The notes beneath the pieces are model-generated. The model saw only the letters and a list, made by a program, of their open reading frames with translations, was not told the origin of the DNA and made no database searches. Below, piece after piece: positions 51,983-62,669 of a stretch of 64,000 bases of DNA (positions are counted from its first letter, which is position 1; every line of letters starts with the position of its first letter). The stretch is from VGBO01 sp964453335 (lineage in GTDB: Bacteria > Actinomycetota > Acidimicrobiia > Acidimicrobiales > CAIXPF01), in NCBI GenBank assembly GCA_964453335.1, contig CAYVOK010000007.1:62001-126000 (forward strand). The letters run 5' to 3'. The translations under genes and the position numbers were made by a program.

Positions 51983-52672
51983 TCAGAGCCCGAGGTGTTC
52001 GAGGACCTCGTCGAGGCTTCCGGCCACGCCCACGTAGAACGGGCCGAAGATGCCGTACTGCGCGGACGCCTCGTCGAACCGCATCGTGTACACGACGTCC
52101 TTCAGGTCGTCGGGGTGGTTCGCGAACAGCGTCACACCCCATTCGAAGTCGTCGAGACCGGTCGACCCGGTGACGAGCTGCATGACCCGCTCGCCGAACG
52201 TCCGACCGGAGCGCCCGTGCTCCTCCATCATCTCCCGTCGACGATCGAACGGTTCGGCGAACCAGTTCGCCCCGGGATCACGGCGCTTCGACATCGGGTA
52301 GAAGCACCACGCCCGCTTCTCGGCCGGCGGGAGGCGCTTGGGGTGGAGACGGAGACGGATCATGTTCTCCGGCACGCCGGCTGCCGCCGCGTACTCCGAC
52401 ACCTCGGTGAGGGAGACGTAGGAGTCGACGACGTCGACGCCGGCGAGGCGGACGGCCGTCTGGAACCGGCGGAGTCGCACGGTGTCGGTGTGCAACGCCA
52501 TCAGTGCGATGTCGGCCTTGTGGCCGAGCACGGCAACCGGCACGAGGAGCCCGCCCTCGGCGACGACCGTGTCGCACGCCACGCGGAGCGCCTCCCGGTC
52601 GAAGGTCGCGGTCGGCTTGCCGAACAGGTGGAGCACGCCCATCCCGACGGTCGGCTCGAGGGGTTCTGCCAT
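51983..52672 (-). CDS. chdC: Coproheme decarboxylase (HemQ/ChdC)
   Basis: Final enzyme of the coproporphyrin-dependent heme pathway; it removes two propionate carboxyls from iron-coproporphyrin III using peroxide, 229 residues. Radical Tyr125 in WCFYPMSKRR and proximal heme His152 in MMEEHGRSGR are 27 apart, as Tyr145/His172 in Geobacillus. Ferredoxin-like barrel length is normal. It completes the route with HemE and CgoX encoded at 20-23 kb. ATG start; fdhD is 40 bp upstream. Confidence 0.93.
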   Translation of the reverse strand: MAEPLEPTVGMGVLHLFGKPTATFDREALRVACDTVVAEGGLLVPVAVLGHKADIALMALHTDTVRLRRFQTAVRLAGVDVVDSYVSLTEVSEYAAAAGVPENMIRLRLHPKRLPPAEKRAWCFYPMSKRRDPGANWFAEPFDRRREMMEEHGRSGRTFGERVMQLVTGSTGLDDFEWGVTLFANHPDDLKDVVYTMRFDEASAQYGIFGPFYVGVAGSLDEVLEHLGL

Positions 52673-52712
52673 GGCGCCGAGGGTAGTGGTCGCCGCCCCG
52701 CCCGACGGAAGC

Positions 52713-53522
52713 TCAGGGTGCGTACAGGGTGGCCCGGCCGTCGCGCACGAACCCGGCGAGGGTCAGGTTGGCGAGCCGGGCGGCGGCGACGGCGAGCGCC
52801 GACGGCGCGCTGACCGACACGAGCGTGGGGATTCCGGCCGCCCAGCACTTCTGCACCATCTCGAGGCTGGCCCGCCCGCTGACGAACAACCCGAGCGCGT
52901 CCGGCCCCCGGCGGCGTCCGGGCAGGTCGCCGTCGAGGAGGAGGCGACCGACGACCTTGTCGACGGCATTGTGCCGGCCGATGTCCTCGCGCACGAGGCG
53001 GATCGTGCCGGTCGCGTCGAAGAGCGCTGCGGCGTGCACCCCGCCGGTGCGGGCGAAGAGCTCCTGGTGCGGACGGACCAGGTCGGGGATGCGCACGAGG
53101 ACGGACGGGTCGATCACCGCCGGGTCGACGAATGGGTCGAGCCGGTCCGTGAGCCCCTCGAGCGCCTCCGACCCGCAGAGCCCGCACGACGACGACACGG
53201 TGCCGAGACGCGGGCGCGGCGCCGGCGCGACGCCGCCGGTGTGGACGTCGACCGTGTTGAAGTCACTCTCGGCGGCGCGCCCGTTCGGACCGCAGTACCG
53301 GCACGCGGTGACGGGTGCGCCGGCGAGCAGCCCCTCGGTGTGGCAGAACCCGACGGCGAGCTCGAAGTCGTGGCCGGGTGTGCGCATCGTGGTGGCGACG
53401 AGGGTGCCGTCGAGGTGGATGGCGAGCGGTTCCTCGACGATGACGTCGTCGGGGGCGCGCCGGGTGCCGGTTGCGTCGACCCGACGCACGAGGAACCGTT
53501 CGACCCGCTGGCGTCCGCTCAC
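52713..53522 (-). CDS. fdhD: Formate dehydrogenase accessory sulfurtransferase FdhD
   Basis: Transfers sulfur from IscS to the molybdenum cofactor of formate dehydrogenase, 269 residues. The CxxC carrier motif lies in SSSCGLCGSEAL, the N-terminal IVEEPLAIHLDGT and the REDIGRHNAVDK motif are conserved, and VSGRASLEMVQKC ends the family core. GTG start at 53522. The formate dehydrogenase itself is not in the window; in organisms making selenoproteins it is often a selenoenzyme, which fits the UGSC gene here but is inference. Confidence 0.92.
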   Translation of the reverse strand: MSGRQRVERFLVRRVDATGTRRAPDDVIVEEPLAIHLDGTLVATTMRTPGHDFELAVGFCHTEGLLAGAPVTACRYCGPNGRAAESDFNTVDVHTGGVAPAPRPRLGTVSSSCGLCGSEALEGLTDRLDPFVDPAVIDPSVLVRIPDLVRPHQELFARTGGVHAAALFDATGTIRLVREDIGRHNAVDKVVGRLLLDGDLPGRRRGPDALGLFVSGRASLEMVQKCWAAGIPTLVSVSAPSALAVAAARLANLTLAGFVRDGRATLYAP

Positions 53523-53533
53523 CGCACCCGAGG

Positions 53534-54061
53534 CTACGCCCGCCCGGGGACCGACGTCGCCCGTGTGGCGCGCCCGAACAGGGTCATGGGGCGCCCGGCG
53601 TGTTCGCCGCGGTCGACGACCTCCCACCCGAGGCGGTGGTACCAGTCCCCGAGCCCGTCCTCGTCGTAGGTCATGAGGTGCAGACGGTCGATGCCGTCGG
53701 CGGCGGCGCGGGCGCACACGGCGGCGACGAGCCGTGCGCCGATCCCGCTGCGTCGACGGTCGGGGCGGACCACGAGGGAGGCGAGCCACGGGGCGAGGTC
53801 GCGTCGTGCGGGGACGTCGTCGGGGTCGATCGCCACCGTGCCGACCGGTGTGCCGTCGGGGTCGAGCGCGACGAGGACGGTCGGCGGTCCGGGCGCGGCG
53901 AGTTCGGCGAGATCGACCGTGAGCTCCTCTGCCGGGTACCGGTCGCCCCACAACTCCGTGTACCAGCCGGTGACCACGGCGAGGGTCGCTGCCGGGTCGG
54001 CGGTGCCGACGACGTCGACGATCCGCACGCCGTCATCGGGCCGGGCGGCGGGTCCCGTCAC
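53534..54061 (-). CDS. GNAT-family N-acetyltransferase
   Basis: Acetyltransferase of 175 residues. Motif A reads LASLVVRPDRRRSGIGARLVAA (R/QxxGxG), followed by HLMTYDEDGLGDWYHRLGWEVV, typical of aminoglycoside-type GNATs. GTG start overlaps the nitrobindin-like stop by 4 bp; fdhD follows 11 bp downstream, so it is in the same minus-strand operon. Acetylated substrate unknown. Confidence 0.8.
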   Translation of the reverse strand: MTGPAARPDDGVRIVDVVGTADPAATLAVVTGWYTELWGDRYPAEELTVDLAELAAPGPPTVLVALDPDGTPVGTVAIDPDDVPARRDLAPWLASLVVRPDRRRSGIGARLVAAVCARAAADGIDRLHLMTYDEDGLGDWYHRLGWEVVDRGEHAGRPMTLFGRATRATSVPGRA

Positions 54062-54573
54062 GCCCTGACGCGTCGGAGCGTGGCCGCGAGGTGGTGGGTG
54101 AGCGGTTGGCCGACGGCCGCCATCGCGACCGTGTACCGCAGTTCGTCGCCGTCCCCGCCGATCTCGAACCGTCGGGTCGTGGCGTCGACGCGCTTCGCCG
54201 TGCCGCTCCCGGCGACCGTCGTGGACCGCAGTTCCACGACCCGGGGCCCGTCACCCGTGGACCCGGTGCCCTCGAGCACCTCGACGATGCCGGTCGGGTG
54301 TGCGAGCACCAGCTCGACACGCAGCGGGTCACCGGGGGCCGCCGCCGGGCTGCACCGCCAGTACCCGGACTCGGCGTGCAGCGGTCGCCCGTCGTCCTCG
54401 GCCCGGGTGCGCTGCGTGTACGCGAGGAACGGCTTGCCCGGCACGATCGCGATCGTGATCTCCTCGTGGTACCCGAACGACTCGATCGTCGGGTAGGAGC
54501 CCTGCCCGGTGCCCGACCACGTCCCGACGAACGCCTCGAGCGGATGCGGGGTGGGTTGTGCGGGGACGGTCAC
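54058..54573 (-). CDS. Nitrobindin-like heme beta-barrel (FABP family)
   Basis: Heme-binding beta-barrel of 171 residues. The opening GTWSGTGQGSYPTI (GxWxGxGxG pattern) and closing HHLAATLRR, whose His161 fits the axial heme ligand, identify the nitrobindin family, which isomerises peroxynitrite to nitrate. Position beside chdC and GNAT in one operon fits a heme or reactive nitrogen context. GTG start overlaps the oxidoreductase stop by 4 bp. Confidence 0.85.
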   Translation of the reverse strand: MTVPAQPTPHPLEAFVGTWSGTGQGSYPTIESFGYHEEITIAIVPGKPFLAYTQRTRAEDDGRPLHAESGYWRCSPAAAPGDPLRVELVLAHPTGIVEVLEGTGSTGDGPRVVELRSTTVAGSGTAKRVDATTRRFEIGGDGDELRYTVAMAAVGQPLTHHLAATLRRVRA

Positions 54574-56174
54574 GAGGTCTTCCTCCGGGTGCGGGTCGAT
54601 CGGTCGAGGGTGTCGAGCACCACGGCTGCGGCGTTGCGGCCGGGTGCCCCCCAGACGCCGGCACCGGGGAACGACGCCGCGCCGGTGACGAACAGGCCGC
54701 CGATCGGTGTGCGGTACCGGGACAGTTCGGGGTCGCGCCCTAGCAGGGCCGAGACCGGGGTGCCGGCGAAGGACTGGGCGTACCCGCGGGGAAGGTGGAA
54801 CTCGCGCTCGTACCGGTCGGGCGTCATCACCCGCCAGTCACGCACCGTGGCGCGGTAGTCGTCCTGCACGAGACCGGCGAACACGTCGAGCCAGCGCGAC
54901 GGTTCGGGACTCCCCTCCCAGCCGCCGGCGAGCGCATACGGCGTGTAGACCACCTCGACGCTGAGCACGTGGTCGCCCGACGCGGTGCGCATCGTCGGGT
55001 CGGCGACGGATGGCACGTTGACGAGCAGGATCGGCTGGTCGGCGACCCGACCCTCGGCGGCGGCGCGGTGCGCGGCGTCGATGGCGTCGAGGCCCGGCGC
55101 GACGTAGGAGGTGGCCTCGAGCGGGTCGGTCACCCCGACCTCCCGGAGGAGGGCGTCGTCGAGCGCCCGGAACCGGGGCACCTCGCCGACGACCGCGTCG
55201 ATCTTGGACTCGTAGCCGTCATGCGCCGGCCGTTCCCGCCAGCGTCGCAGGAACGGCACCGCGGCGTTGGGGACCGACGTCAGCCATTCGGTGAACGCGA
55301 CCCGCGGGTCGCTCGCGACGACGACGTGGTCGGCCCGGATCTCGTCGCCGTTCGTGGTGCGCACCCCGACCACCGACTCCCCCTCGAGCAGGATCCGGTC
55401 GACGCGCGCGCCCGTGCGCACGATGCCGCCCGCCGCCTCGAACGCTGCGCGCACCGCGTCGGTGAGCGCGCCGCTGCCGCCGACGGGTCGGCCGGGCCGG
55501 ATCGTGTGGCACATCGCCATCCGCAGGACACCGAGCCCCGTCCCCGGCGTGTACGGCGACAGCCCCCACACCGCCGGGCCGGCGGCGACAGCCGCTCCTC
55601 GCAGACTCGGCGAACGCAGGTAGTCGCCGAGTACGTCGGCGACCGAGCGTCGCGACCACCGCAGCAGGGTCGCGAGCCCGTCGGCCCGCTGCGCGGCGAG
55701 GCGACGCGTGACCTTGGCGGGCGTGGGCGGGTCGAGTGCGAGGTCCGCGACGAGCCGTGCGACGGGCAGCGCGTCACGCACGTAGCGGTGGTACCCCTCG
55801 ACGTCGTCGGGATGGGTGACGCGCAGCGCCTCGACGGTGCGGTCGACGTCGTGGAACACGAACGCCGATCGGTCACCCTCGAGCGACTGGGCGACCATCG
55901 CGAGGTCGAGGTCGACGTAGCGCAGACCGTGCGCACCGAGGTCGAGTTCGTCGATCAGCGGGACCGACCGGACCGCCATGTGGTCGCAGTTGCAGATGTT
56001 GACCCGAGCGCCGAGTGCGTCGACCGTGGACGCACACCCACCGACGCTCTCCCTCGCCTCGAGCACCACGGTGCGCAGACCGGCCCGGGCGAGGTAGGCG
56101 GCGCAGACGAGACCGTTGTGGCCGGCGCCGACGACCACGACGTCGGTGTCCCGGCCGGGGACGCTGGGTGGCAT
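54570..56174 (-). CDS. Phytoene-dehydrogenase-like FAD oxidoreductase
   Basis: Flavoprotein of 534 residues in the carotenoid-desaturase/CrtI superfamily (COG1233). FAD motif DVVVVGAGHNGLVCAAYLAR is at the N-terminus, then ARESVGGCAST; the C-terminus has LFVTGAASFPGAGVWGAPG. It may act on carotenoids, lipids or another hydrophobic compound; no phytoene synthase gene is near. ATG at 56174 is chosen; ATG and GTG codons slightly upstream are also in frame. Confidence 0.83.
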   Translation of the reverse strand: MPPSVPGRDTDVVVVGAGHNGLVCAAYLARAGLRTVVLEARESVGGCASTVDALGARVNICNCDHMAVRSVPLIDELDLGAHGLRYVDLDLAMVAQSLEGDRSAFVFHDVDRTVEALRVTHPDDVEGYHRYVRDALPVARLVADLALDPPTPAKVTRRLAAQRADGLATLLRWSRRSVADVLGDYLRSPSLRGAAVAAGPAVWGLSPYTPGTGLGVLRMAMCHTIRPGRPVGGSGALTDAVRAAFEAAGGIVRTGARVDRILLEGESVVGVRTTNGDEIRADHVVVASDPRVAFTEWLTSVPNAAVPFLRRWRERPAHDGYESKIDAVVGEVPRFRALDDALLREVGVTDPLEATSYVAPGLDAIDAAHRAAAEGRVADQPILLVNVPSVADPTMRTASGDHVLSVEVVYTPYALAGGWEGSPEPSRWLDVFAGLVQDDYRATVRDWRVMTPDRYEREFHLPRGYAQSFAGTPVSALLGRDPELSRYRTPIGGLFVTGAASFPGAGVWGAPGRNAAAVVLDTLDRSTRTRRKTS

Positions 56175-56229
56175 GCCACGCATTGTCCCCGACCGGCTCA
56201 CCGCACGAAGGATCGGGAGTGCTTCCCGA

Positions 56230-57378
56230 TCAGAGCTTGATCTTGGTGTCGACGAACTCGTTGGTGAACAGGTCCGACGCCTTGAGGTCGTCCTTCACCT
56301 TCTTGCCCGCCGCCTTGAAGATCGGGTTCGCCTGGCCGATCACCTTGGTGATGCGGGCCTCGTCGAAGTTGCCGAGCGTCTGGTCCGAGCCGTTGCCGAC
56401 GAGACCGAGCTTCTTCTGCTGCTCGACGGAGAACTTCGCGACACCCTCGGAGTACACCCAGCCGGTGTCGTAGTCCTTCACGAGCTGCAGGATCAGCTTG
56501 TTGGCCGCATCAGGCTTGTTGATGTAGTCGACCTGGGCCTGCTGCACGATCGGCACGAGCTTGGCGAAGCACGCCTTGTTCTTGTCGAAATCGGCGGTCC
56601 GAGTTGCGAGCGGCGCGGCGTACACCTGCCAGCCCGTGTCGTGGATGAGCTGGAAGGACACGTCCTTCGCCCACTCCTTGACCTCGTTCTTGTAGATGTA
56701 CGGCTCGGCCGAGGCGAAGCCCTGCTGGGCGATCTTGCCCTGCTGGGAGACGAACACCGCCGGGGCGCCGTCGTAGGAGCCGTCGAGCTGCGACTTGGCG
56801 ACGATGCCGGCACCGACGAGGTAGTCCATGTAGGCACCGCCCTCGAAGTACCGGACCTTGACGTTCTTCGCCTTGAGGTCGGCGATGGTCTTCACGTCCG
56901 GGTACGTCTTCGGGTCCCACATGACGATCTGCGGGTTGATCTCGAGCGGGGCGACGATGGCCTTCGTCGGCATCTCGACGTAGTTCTGGATCGCCTCGTC
57001 GGTGGAGACGTAGCCGAGGAGGATCGACTTGTCCTGGTACATCGTGGAGACGACCTGCTGGAAGCCGATCGCCGGGCCACCGACGCGGATCTCGATCTTC
57101 ACACCGGTGTCGACACCGCCGGATGCGACGAGCGGGCCGCGCACGACCTTCTTCGCCTTGTCGATCTCGGGGTTGGCGCCGACCATCTGGTAGAGCGCAC
57201 CGTGCTCCGACTCGGGGTTCCAGTCGGTCTGGATGACGACGGTGTCGGGGCAGACGCCCTTCAGCACACCGCCGGAGGCGCCGCCGGACGCCTCCTCCTT
57301 GTCGCTCCCTCCGCAGGCGGTGAGCAGCAGGGCACCTGCTGCAGCTACCGCGAGGAGTCCTCGGGCCCGGTTCTTCAT
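56230..57378 (-). CDS. ABC transporter substrate-binding lipoprotein (NMT1/SsuA-like)
   Basis: Extracytoplasmic binding protein of 382 residues. Signal peptide with lipobox LLTAC (Cys near residue 22). The binding fold shows DWNPESEHGALYQ, then a hinge region KNVKVRYFEGGAYMDYLVGA. With the cognate permease and ATPase it belongs to the nitrate/sulfonate/taurine/HMP importer class, but the ligand cannot be chosen. ATG at 57378 with a good RBS (AGGAGAG) 6 bp upstream. Codon use is slightly AT-richer, with more Lys, than neighbours, as usual for binding proteins. Confidence 0.88.
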   Translation of the reverse strand: MKNRARGLLAVAAAGALLLTACGGSDKEEASGGASGGVLKGVCPDTVVIQTDWNPESEHGALYQMVGANPEIDKAKKVVRGPLVASGGVDTGVKIEIRVGGPAIGFQQVVSTMYQDKSILLGYVSTDEAIQNYVEMPTKAIVAPLEINPQIVMWDPKTYPDVKTIADLKAKNVKVRYFEGGAYMDYLVGAGIVAKSQLDGSYDGAPAVFVSQQGKIAQQGFASAEPYIYKNEVKEWAKDVSFQLIHDTGWQVYAAPLATRTADFDKNKACFAKLVPIVQQAQVDYINKPDAANKLILQLVKDYDTGWVYSEGVAKFSVEQQKKLGLVGNGSDQTLGNFDEARITKVIGQANPIFKAAGKKVKDDLKASDLFTNEFVDTKIKL

Positions 57379-57434
57379 GGTCTCTCCTGGGGTGGTCGGG
57401 CCGCACCCGGAGGTACGGACCTGTTGGTGGTGGA

Positions 57435-58271
57435 TCAGCGCTGGCCGGTCGTCTCGTGCCACCGGCCGACGGCACGGCGGTTGAGCAGTCCGAACAGCCA
57501 GAACACGGCGATGCCGAGCAACGCGGAGAGGATCACCGCACCGAACATCTCCGGCGTCTGGTTGCGCGCCCGGTAGACGTCGATGAGGCGGCCGATCCCG
57601 GCATCGCCCTGACGGAAGAAGAAGTCGCCGACGATCGCACCGATCACCGACAGACCGGCCGAGATGCGCAGGCCGGTGAAGATCGACGGGAGCGCGGCGG
57701 GGAACTGCAGCCGCAGCAGGCGGTCGCGACCCGACGCCCCGTGGAGCGTGAACAGGTCGTGCATGCCGGCGTCGACGGACACGAGTCCGAACAACGTGTT
57801 CGCGATGATCGGGAACAGGGCGATGATCACGCACACGATCACGCGTGACTTGAAGTTGAAGTCGAAGAAGCTGCCGATCAGCGGCACGAACGCAAGGACC
57901 GGGATCGCCTGCAACGCGACCGCGTAGGGGTACAGCGACCGTTCGACCCAGCGCGCCCGGCTCATGAGCACGGCGAGCGCCGTGCCGAGCACGATGGCGA
58001 TGGCGAGGCCGACCGCTGCGACCTGCGCCGACAGCAGCAGGCCCTTGAACATCGTCGAACGCACCGCCGGCGTCGTCTCCGCTGCGCTGCCGATGCCGAA
58101 GAAGCTGCGGTTCAGCACGACGTGGGGTGCGGGGACGAGGAAGCGCCGTCCCTCGCTCATCCCGACGTAGGACATGAAGTACCAGAAGCCGATGAACAGG
58201 CCGAACACAGAGATCGGGCCGACCGTCTCGAGCGGTCGCCGGCGCGTGCCCGGTGCGGACGTGGTGCTCAT
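57435..58271 (-). CDS. ABC transporter permease (SsuC/NrtB-like)
   Basis: Inner-membrane subunit of 278 residues with about six transmembrane helices. The coupling EAA loop lies around LHGASGRDRLLRLQFPAALP, and GLRISAGLSVIGAIVGDFFFR is the conserved segment of this class. ATG start overlaps the ATPase gene by 4 bp; the binding protein follows after 56 bp. Ligand as for the binding protein: unknown within the nitrate/sulfonate/HMP class. Confidence 0.9.
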   Translation of the reverse strand: MSTTSAPGTRRRPLETVGPISVFGLFIGFWYFMSYVGMSEGRRFLVPAPHVVLNRSFFGIGSAAETTPAVRSTMFKGLLLSAQVAAVGLAIAIVLGTALAVLMSRARWVERSLYPYAVALQAIPVLAFVPLIGSFFDFNFKSRVIVCVIIALFPIIANTLFGLVSVDAGMHDLFTLHGASGRDRLLRLQFPAALPSIFTGLRISAGLSVIGAIVGDFFFRQGDAGIGRLIDVYRARNQTPEMFGAVILSALLGIAVFWLFGLLNRRAVGRWHETTGQR

Positions 58272-59035
58272 CGGTGCGCGTCCCGCAGTGCGTGGGAGAT
58301 CCGGCCGCAGAGCTCGGCGAACTCCGGTTCGAACCGGAGGTCGTCGGAACGCGGGTACGCGAAGGGGACCTCGAACTCGCCGACGATGCGCCCCGGCCGC
58401 GACGACATCACGAGGACCCGGGTCGACAGGAACACGGCCTCGGAGATCGAGTGCGTGATGAACAGGGCGCCGAACCGTTCGAGGAGGAACAGCCGCAGGA
58501 GTTCTTCGTTGAGGCGCTCCCGTGTGATCTCGTCGAGCGCACCGAACGGCTCGTCGAAGAAGAACAGGCGCGGGTGCAGCACGAGCGACCGGGCGAGCGA
58601 CGCCCGCATGCGCATGCCACCCGACAGCCGCCGTGGATAGCTCTGTTCGAACCCGCCGAGGCCGACGAGGTCGATCGCCTCACGCGCCCGGGTCGTGCGC
58701 TCCTGCGCCGGGACGCCGTGCAGTTCGCAGAACAGTTCGATGTTGCGCTGCACGGTGCGCCACGGCAGGAGCGTCGCGTCCTGGAACACGTAGCCGAGGT
58801 TGTCGTCCGCGAGTTCCCACGAACCCGTCGCACCCGACAGCAGGCCCGACGCGATGCGCAGCACCGTCGACTTCCCGCAGCCCGACGGCCCGACGATGGT
58901 GACGAACTCGCCCTGGCGCACCTCGAGGTCGACCGAGTCGAGGGCGTGCGTCCCGTCCGGGAACGTCATCGAGACGTCGCGAACCGACAAGAGCACGTCG
59001 GTGTCCCGATGCGGTGCGGCGGCGGGGGAGGCCAT
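58268..59035 (-). CDS. ABC transporter ATP-binding protein (SsuB/NrtC-like)
   Basis: ATPase of 255 residues. Walker A GPSGCGKST is at about 52-60, the Q-loop sits in YVFQDATLLPWRTV, signature LSGGMRMRASLARSL, and Walker B FFFDEPFGALDEITRE as in SsuB/TauB/NrtD. First gene of the three-gene importer operon. ATG start; a 167-bp interval upstream contains its promoter and the groEL terminator. No riboswitch for thiamine is evident there. Confidence 0.92.
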   Translation of the reverse strand: MASPAAAPHRDTDVLLSVRDVSMTFPDGTHALDSVDLEVRQGEFVTIVGPSGCGKSTVLRIASGLLSGATGSWELADDNLGYVFQDATLLPWRTVQRNIELFCELHGVPAQERTTRAREAIDLVGLGGFEQSYPRRLSGGMRMRASLARSLVLHPRLFFFDEPFGALDEITRERLNEELLRLFLLERFGALFITHSISEAVFLSTRVLVMSSRPGRIVGEFEVPFAYPRSDDLRFEPEFAELCGRISHALRDAHR

Positions 59036-59084
59036 GTGCGTCGCATAATTGCACCGTTGTGACGCGCGTGCGAATCAGGTGACG

Positions 59085-59121
59085 AAAAACGACGGAGGAG
59101 CGCCGAATTCGGCGCTCCTCC
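59085..59121 (-). terminator. Intrinsic terminator after groEL
   Basis: A perfect 12-bp stem (59094-59105 with 59110-59121, loop AATT) reads on the minus strand with T5 at 59085-59089 soon after it. It lies 80 bp past the groEL stop and before the importer promoter. On the plus strand it is followed by GGTTTT, so it could work both ways. The rest of 59036-59202 holds no gene. Confidence 0.8.
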
Positions 59122-59202
59122 ACCGGTTTTCGCCACTTCACGCGTTCGGGGGGTCGCTCCGCGTGATGGCGACGGCCGGGGTGACCCGGTCGGGTCAGGA
59201 CG

Positions 59203-60825
<1,623 letters not shown>

Positions 60826-60924
60826 GTGCTTGACCTCCGTATTGGTCTCTCCGACCGGGGGCGCGTCCTCCGGAACCGGACGGACGTCGGGGGATCCCCG
60901 GACACCGTGGCTGCCGTGAGAGCG

Positions 60925-60951
60925 TTAGCACTCTCGACATGCGAGTGCTAA
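60925..60951. promoter_or_regulatory. CIRCE element (HrcA operator) of groEL
   Basis: TTAGCACTC-N9-GAGTGCTAA, a perfect match to the CIRCE consensus, 99 bp upstream of the groEL start codon. It is the binding site of the heat-shock repressor HrcA, which needs GroEL activity for folding, so groEL is feedback-regulated. The promoter presumably overlaps it; exact -35 and -10 boxes are not clear by eye. The leader between it and the gene shows nothing else. Confidence 0.95.
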
Positions 60952-61005
60952 GTGAAGCACCCCGGCCACCCTTTTCGCAACACGGAGTCGCCGCTCGGCC
61001 GCTGA

Positions 61006-61998
61006 TCAGGCCCCCGGCCCGCCGATCCGCCGTCCGACGACCTCGGTGATCGCCGCCGTCGTGTCTTCGAACGCCCGGGTCGTGCCGACCTCGTCGACGA
61101 GCGAGACGACCTCCACGCCGGCCGGCAGCTCGTCGAACGCCTCACCGCAGACCACGAGCACGCCTACCCCGGCCTCCGCCGCGAGCTCGGCGACCCCACC
61201 GACCACCTTGCCGTCGAAGGACTGCGCGTCGACGAAGCCCTCCCCCGTGACCACGAGGTCCGCGACGGCGATCCGCTCGGCGAGGCCGAGCTCCTCGGCG
61301 ACGAGGTCGAACCCGGGGGTCAACCGGGCACCCACCGCGGCCAACCCGCCCGCGAGCCCGCCCGCGGCGCCGGACCCCTCGAGGTCGCCGACATCGACGC
61401 CGTGGTCGTCCCGGTACACCTGGCGCAGCCGTTCGAGCCGACGACGCAGCAGCGCGACCTGCGCCGGGCTCGCACCCTTCTGCGGGGCGAAGACCTCGGC
61501 GGCGTCGACGAAACGCGTGCGCACGTCGCAGGCGACGACGAGCTCGACCCCGCGCAGCCGGTGCAGCGGTGCGAGGGCGCGCACCGCACCGAGACCACCG
61601 TCGGTCGACGCCGACCCGCCGACGCCGACCACCACCCGGCGCGCCCCGGCGTCGATGGCCGCGGCGATCAGTTCGCCGGTGCCCGTCGTCGACGCGGCCA
61701 TCGGGTCGTTCCCCTCGGCCCCGCCTGCGAGCACCAGGCCCGACGCCCGCGCCATCTCGATGACCGCGGTGCCGTTGGCGAGTCGCCACGGCGCGACGAC
61801 GGGGTCACCGAGCGGACCCGCGACCACGGTCGTCCGGTTCGGGCCGCCGAGCACGTCGAGGATGCCCTCCCCGCCGTCCGCGACGGGGACCTCCTCCACG
61901 GTGTGGCCGGCGCGACGGGCGGCGCGACCGATCGCCGCGGCCACCTCGGCCGCCGTGGCCGTCCCACGGAACTTGTCCGGCACCGCCAGCACACGCAC
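61006..61998 (-). CDS. glxK: Glycerate 2-kinase (GlxK/GarK family)
   Basis: Phosphorylates glycerate to 2-phosphoglycerate, 330 residues. Family features: VLAVPDKFRGTATAAEVA opening (normally PDSFKG), PVADGGEGILDVL, GGSASTDGGLGA, GAAGGLAGGL and VTGEGFVDAQSFDGK. Slightly short versus the usual 375-380 but all segments are present. GTG start at 61998. It stands between groEL and the LytR_C gene with a 24-bp gap to the latter. A role in photorespiration-like or glycerate use is inferred. Confidence 0.88.
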   Translation of the reverse strand: MRVLAVPDKFRGTATAAEVAAAIGRAARRAGHTVEEVPVADGGEGILDVLGGPNRTTVVAGPLGDPVVAPWRLANGTAVIEMARASGLVLAGGAEGNDPMAASTTGTGELIAAAIDAGARRVVVGVGGSASTDGGLGAVRALAPLHRLRGVELVVACDVRTRFVDAAEVFAPQKGASPAQVALLRRRLERLRQVYRDDHGVDVGDLEGSGAAGGLAGGLAAVGARLTPGFDLVAEELGLAERIAVADLVVTGEGFVDAQSFDGKVVGGVAELAAEAGVGVLVVCGEAFDELPAGVEVVSLVDEVGTTRAFEDTTAAITEVVGRRIGGPGA

Positions 61999-62022
61999 CC
62001 GACCATTGTGCGCAGGTCGGCG

Positions 62023-62601
62023 TCAGTTCGGCTTGAGACCCTGGCCGTCGGTGCCGAGCAGCACGACGACCTTCGCACCCTTCAGGTCGACGGGGAACGG
62101 TGTCGACGGCAACGGCTTCACTGCAGATGCCGCGATGCTCAGTTTCTGCGCGACGTTGAGCGCATCGGCCTGGTAGCCCTCGGCGTAGAAGACGTCAGTC
62201 GTTGGGGACAGCGTCGGGTAGGTCTCGGGGGCGACGGCGTTGAATCCCTTCGCCAGGAGTTCGGTGTTGTTCGCCGCACCCGCGCCCTGCACACCGCGAC
62301 CGTTCACGACGAGCACGGTCACCGACGCAGGCGCTCGGGCGGCGGCGATCGTCGTCACGGTCGCGGACGGTGGCGTGGTCGTCGACCCGCCACCGGCGGT
62401 CGTGCCGTTCGTCGCCGCCTTCGCAACGGTGGTGGCCGTGGCGTCGGTGGTCGTCGGCCCCTCACCGTCGAACCCGAGGCCGAGCACCGCGAGCGCCACG
62501 ACGACGCCGAGGACGACGATCGCGACGCCCCGACCGGCCGCGGCGGTGGGGTTCGAGGGGCGGGCGGGACGATTGCCCCGTGCGGCGTGCTGACCGGCCA
62601 T
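62023..62601 (-). CDS. Membrane-anchored LytR C-terminal domain protein
   Basis: Protein of 192 residues. A basic N-terminus and one membrane helix (about 24-44) are followed by a Thr/Ala-rich linker and a LytR_C domain from SVTVLVVNGRGVQGAGAANN to VVVLLGTDGQGLKPN. Such proteins accompany cell-wall polymer ligases of the LytR-CpsA-Psr group, though the catalytic domain is absent. ATG at 62601 is used; ATG at 62610 is possible. A tRNA gene is divergent 68 bp away. Confidence 0.8.
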   Translation of the reverse strand: MAGQHAARGNRPARPSNPTAAAGRGVAIVVLGVVVALAVLGLGFDGEGPTTTDATATTVAKAATNGTTAGGGSTTTPPSATVTTIAAARAPASVTVLVVNGRGVQGAGAANNTELLAKGFNAVAPETYPTLSPTTDVFYAEGYQADALNVAQKLSIAASAVKPLPSTPFPVDLKGAKVVVLLGTDGQGLKPN

Positions 62602-62669
62602 GCCCCCCATTCTTACCGACACGGCGCCCCGGGACCGGATGTGCAGCCCGCGCCGTAGCATGAGCCCGC

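Noticed and set aside
59036..59202. TPP riboswitch before the NMT1-type importer
   Set aside because: No CTGAGA-type thiamine-box core is visible; the structured element there is a 12-bp terminator hairpin.
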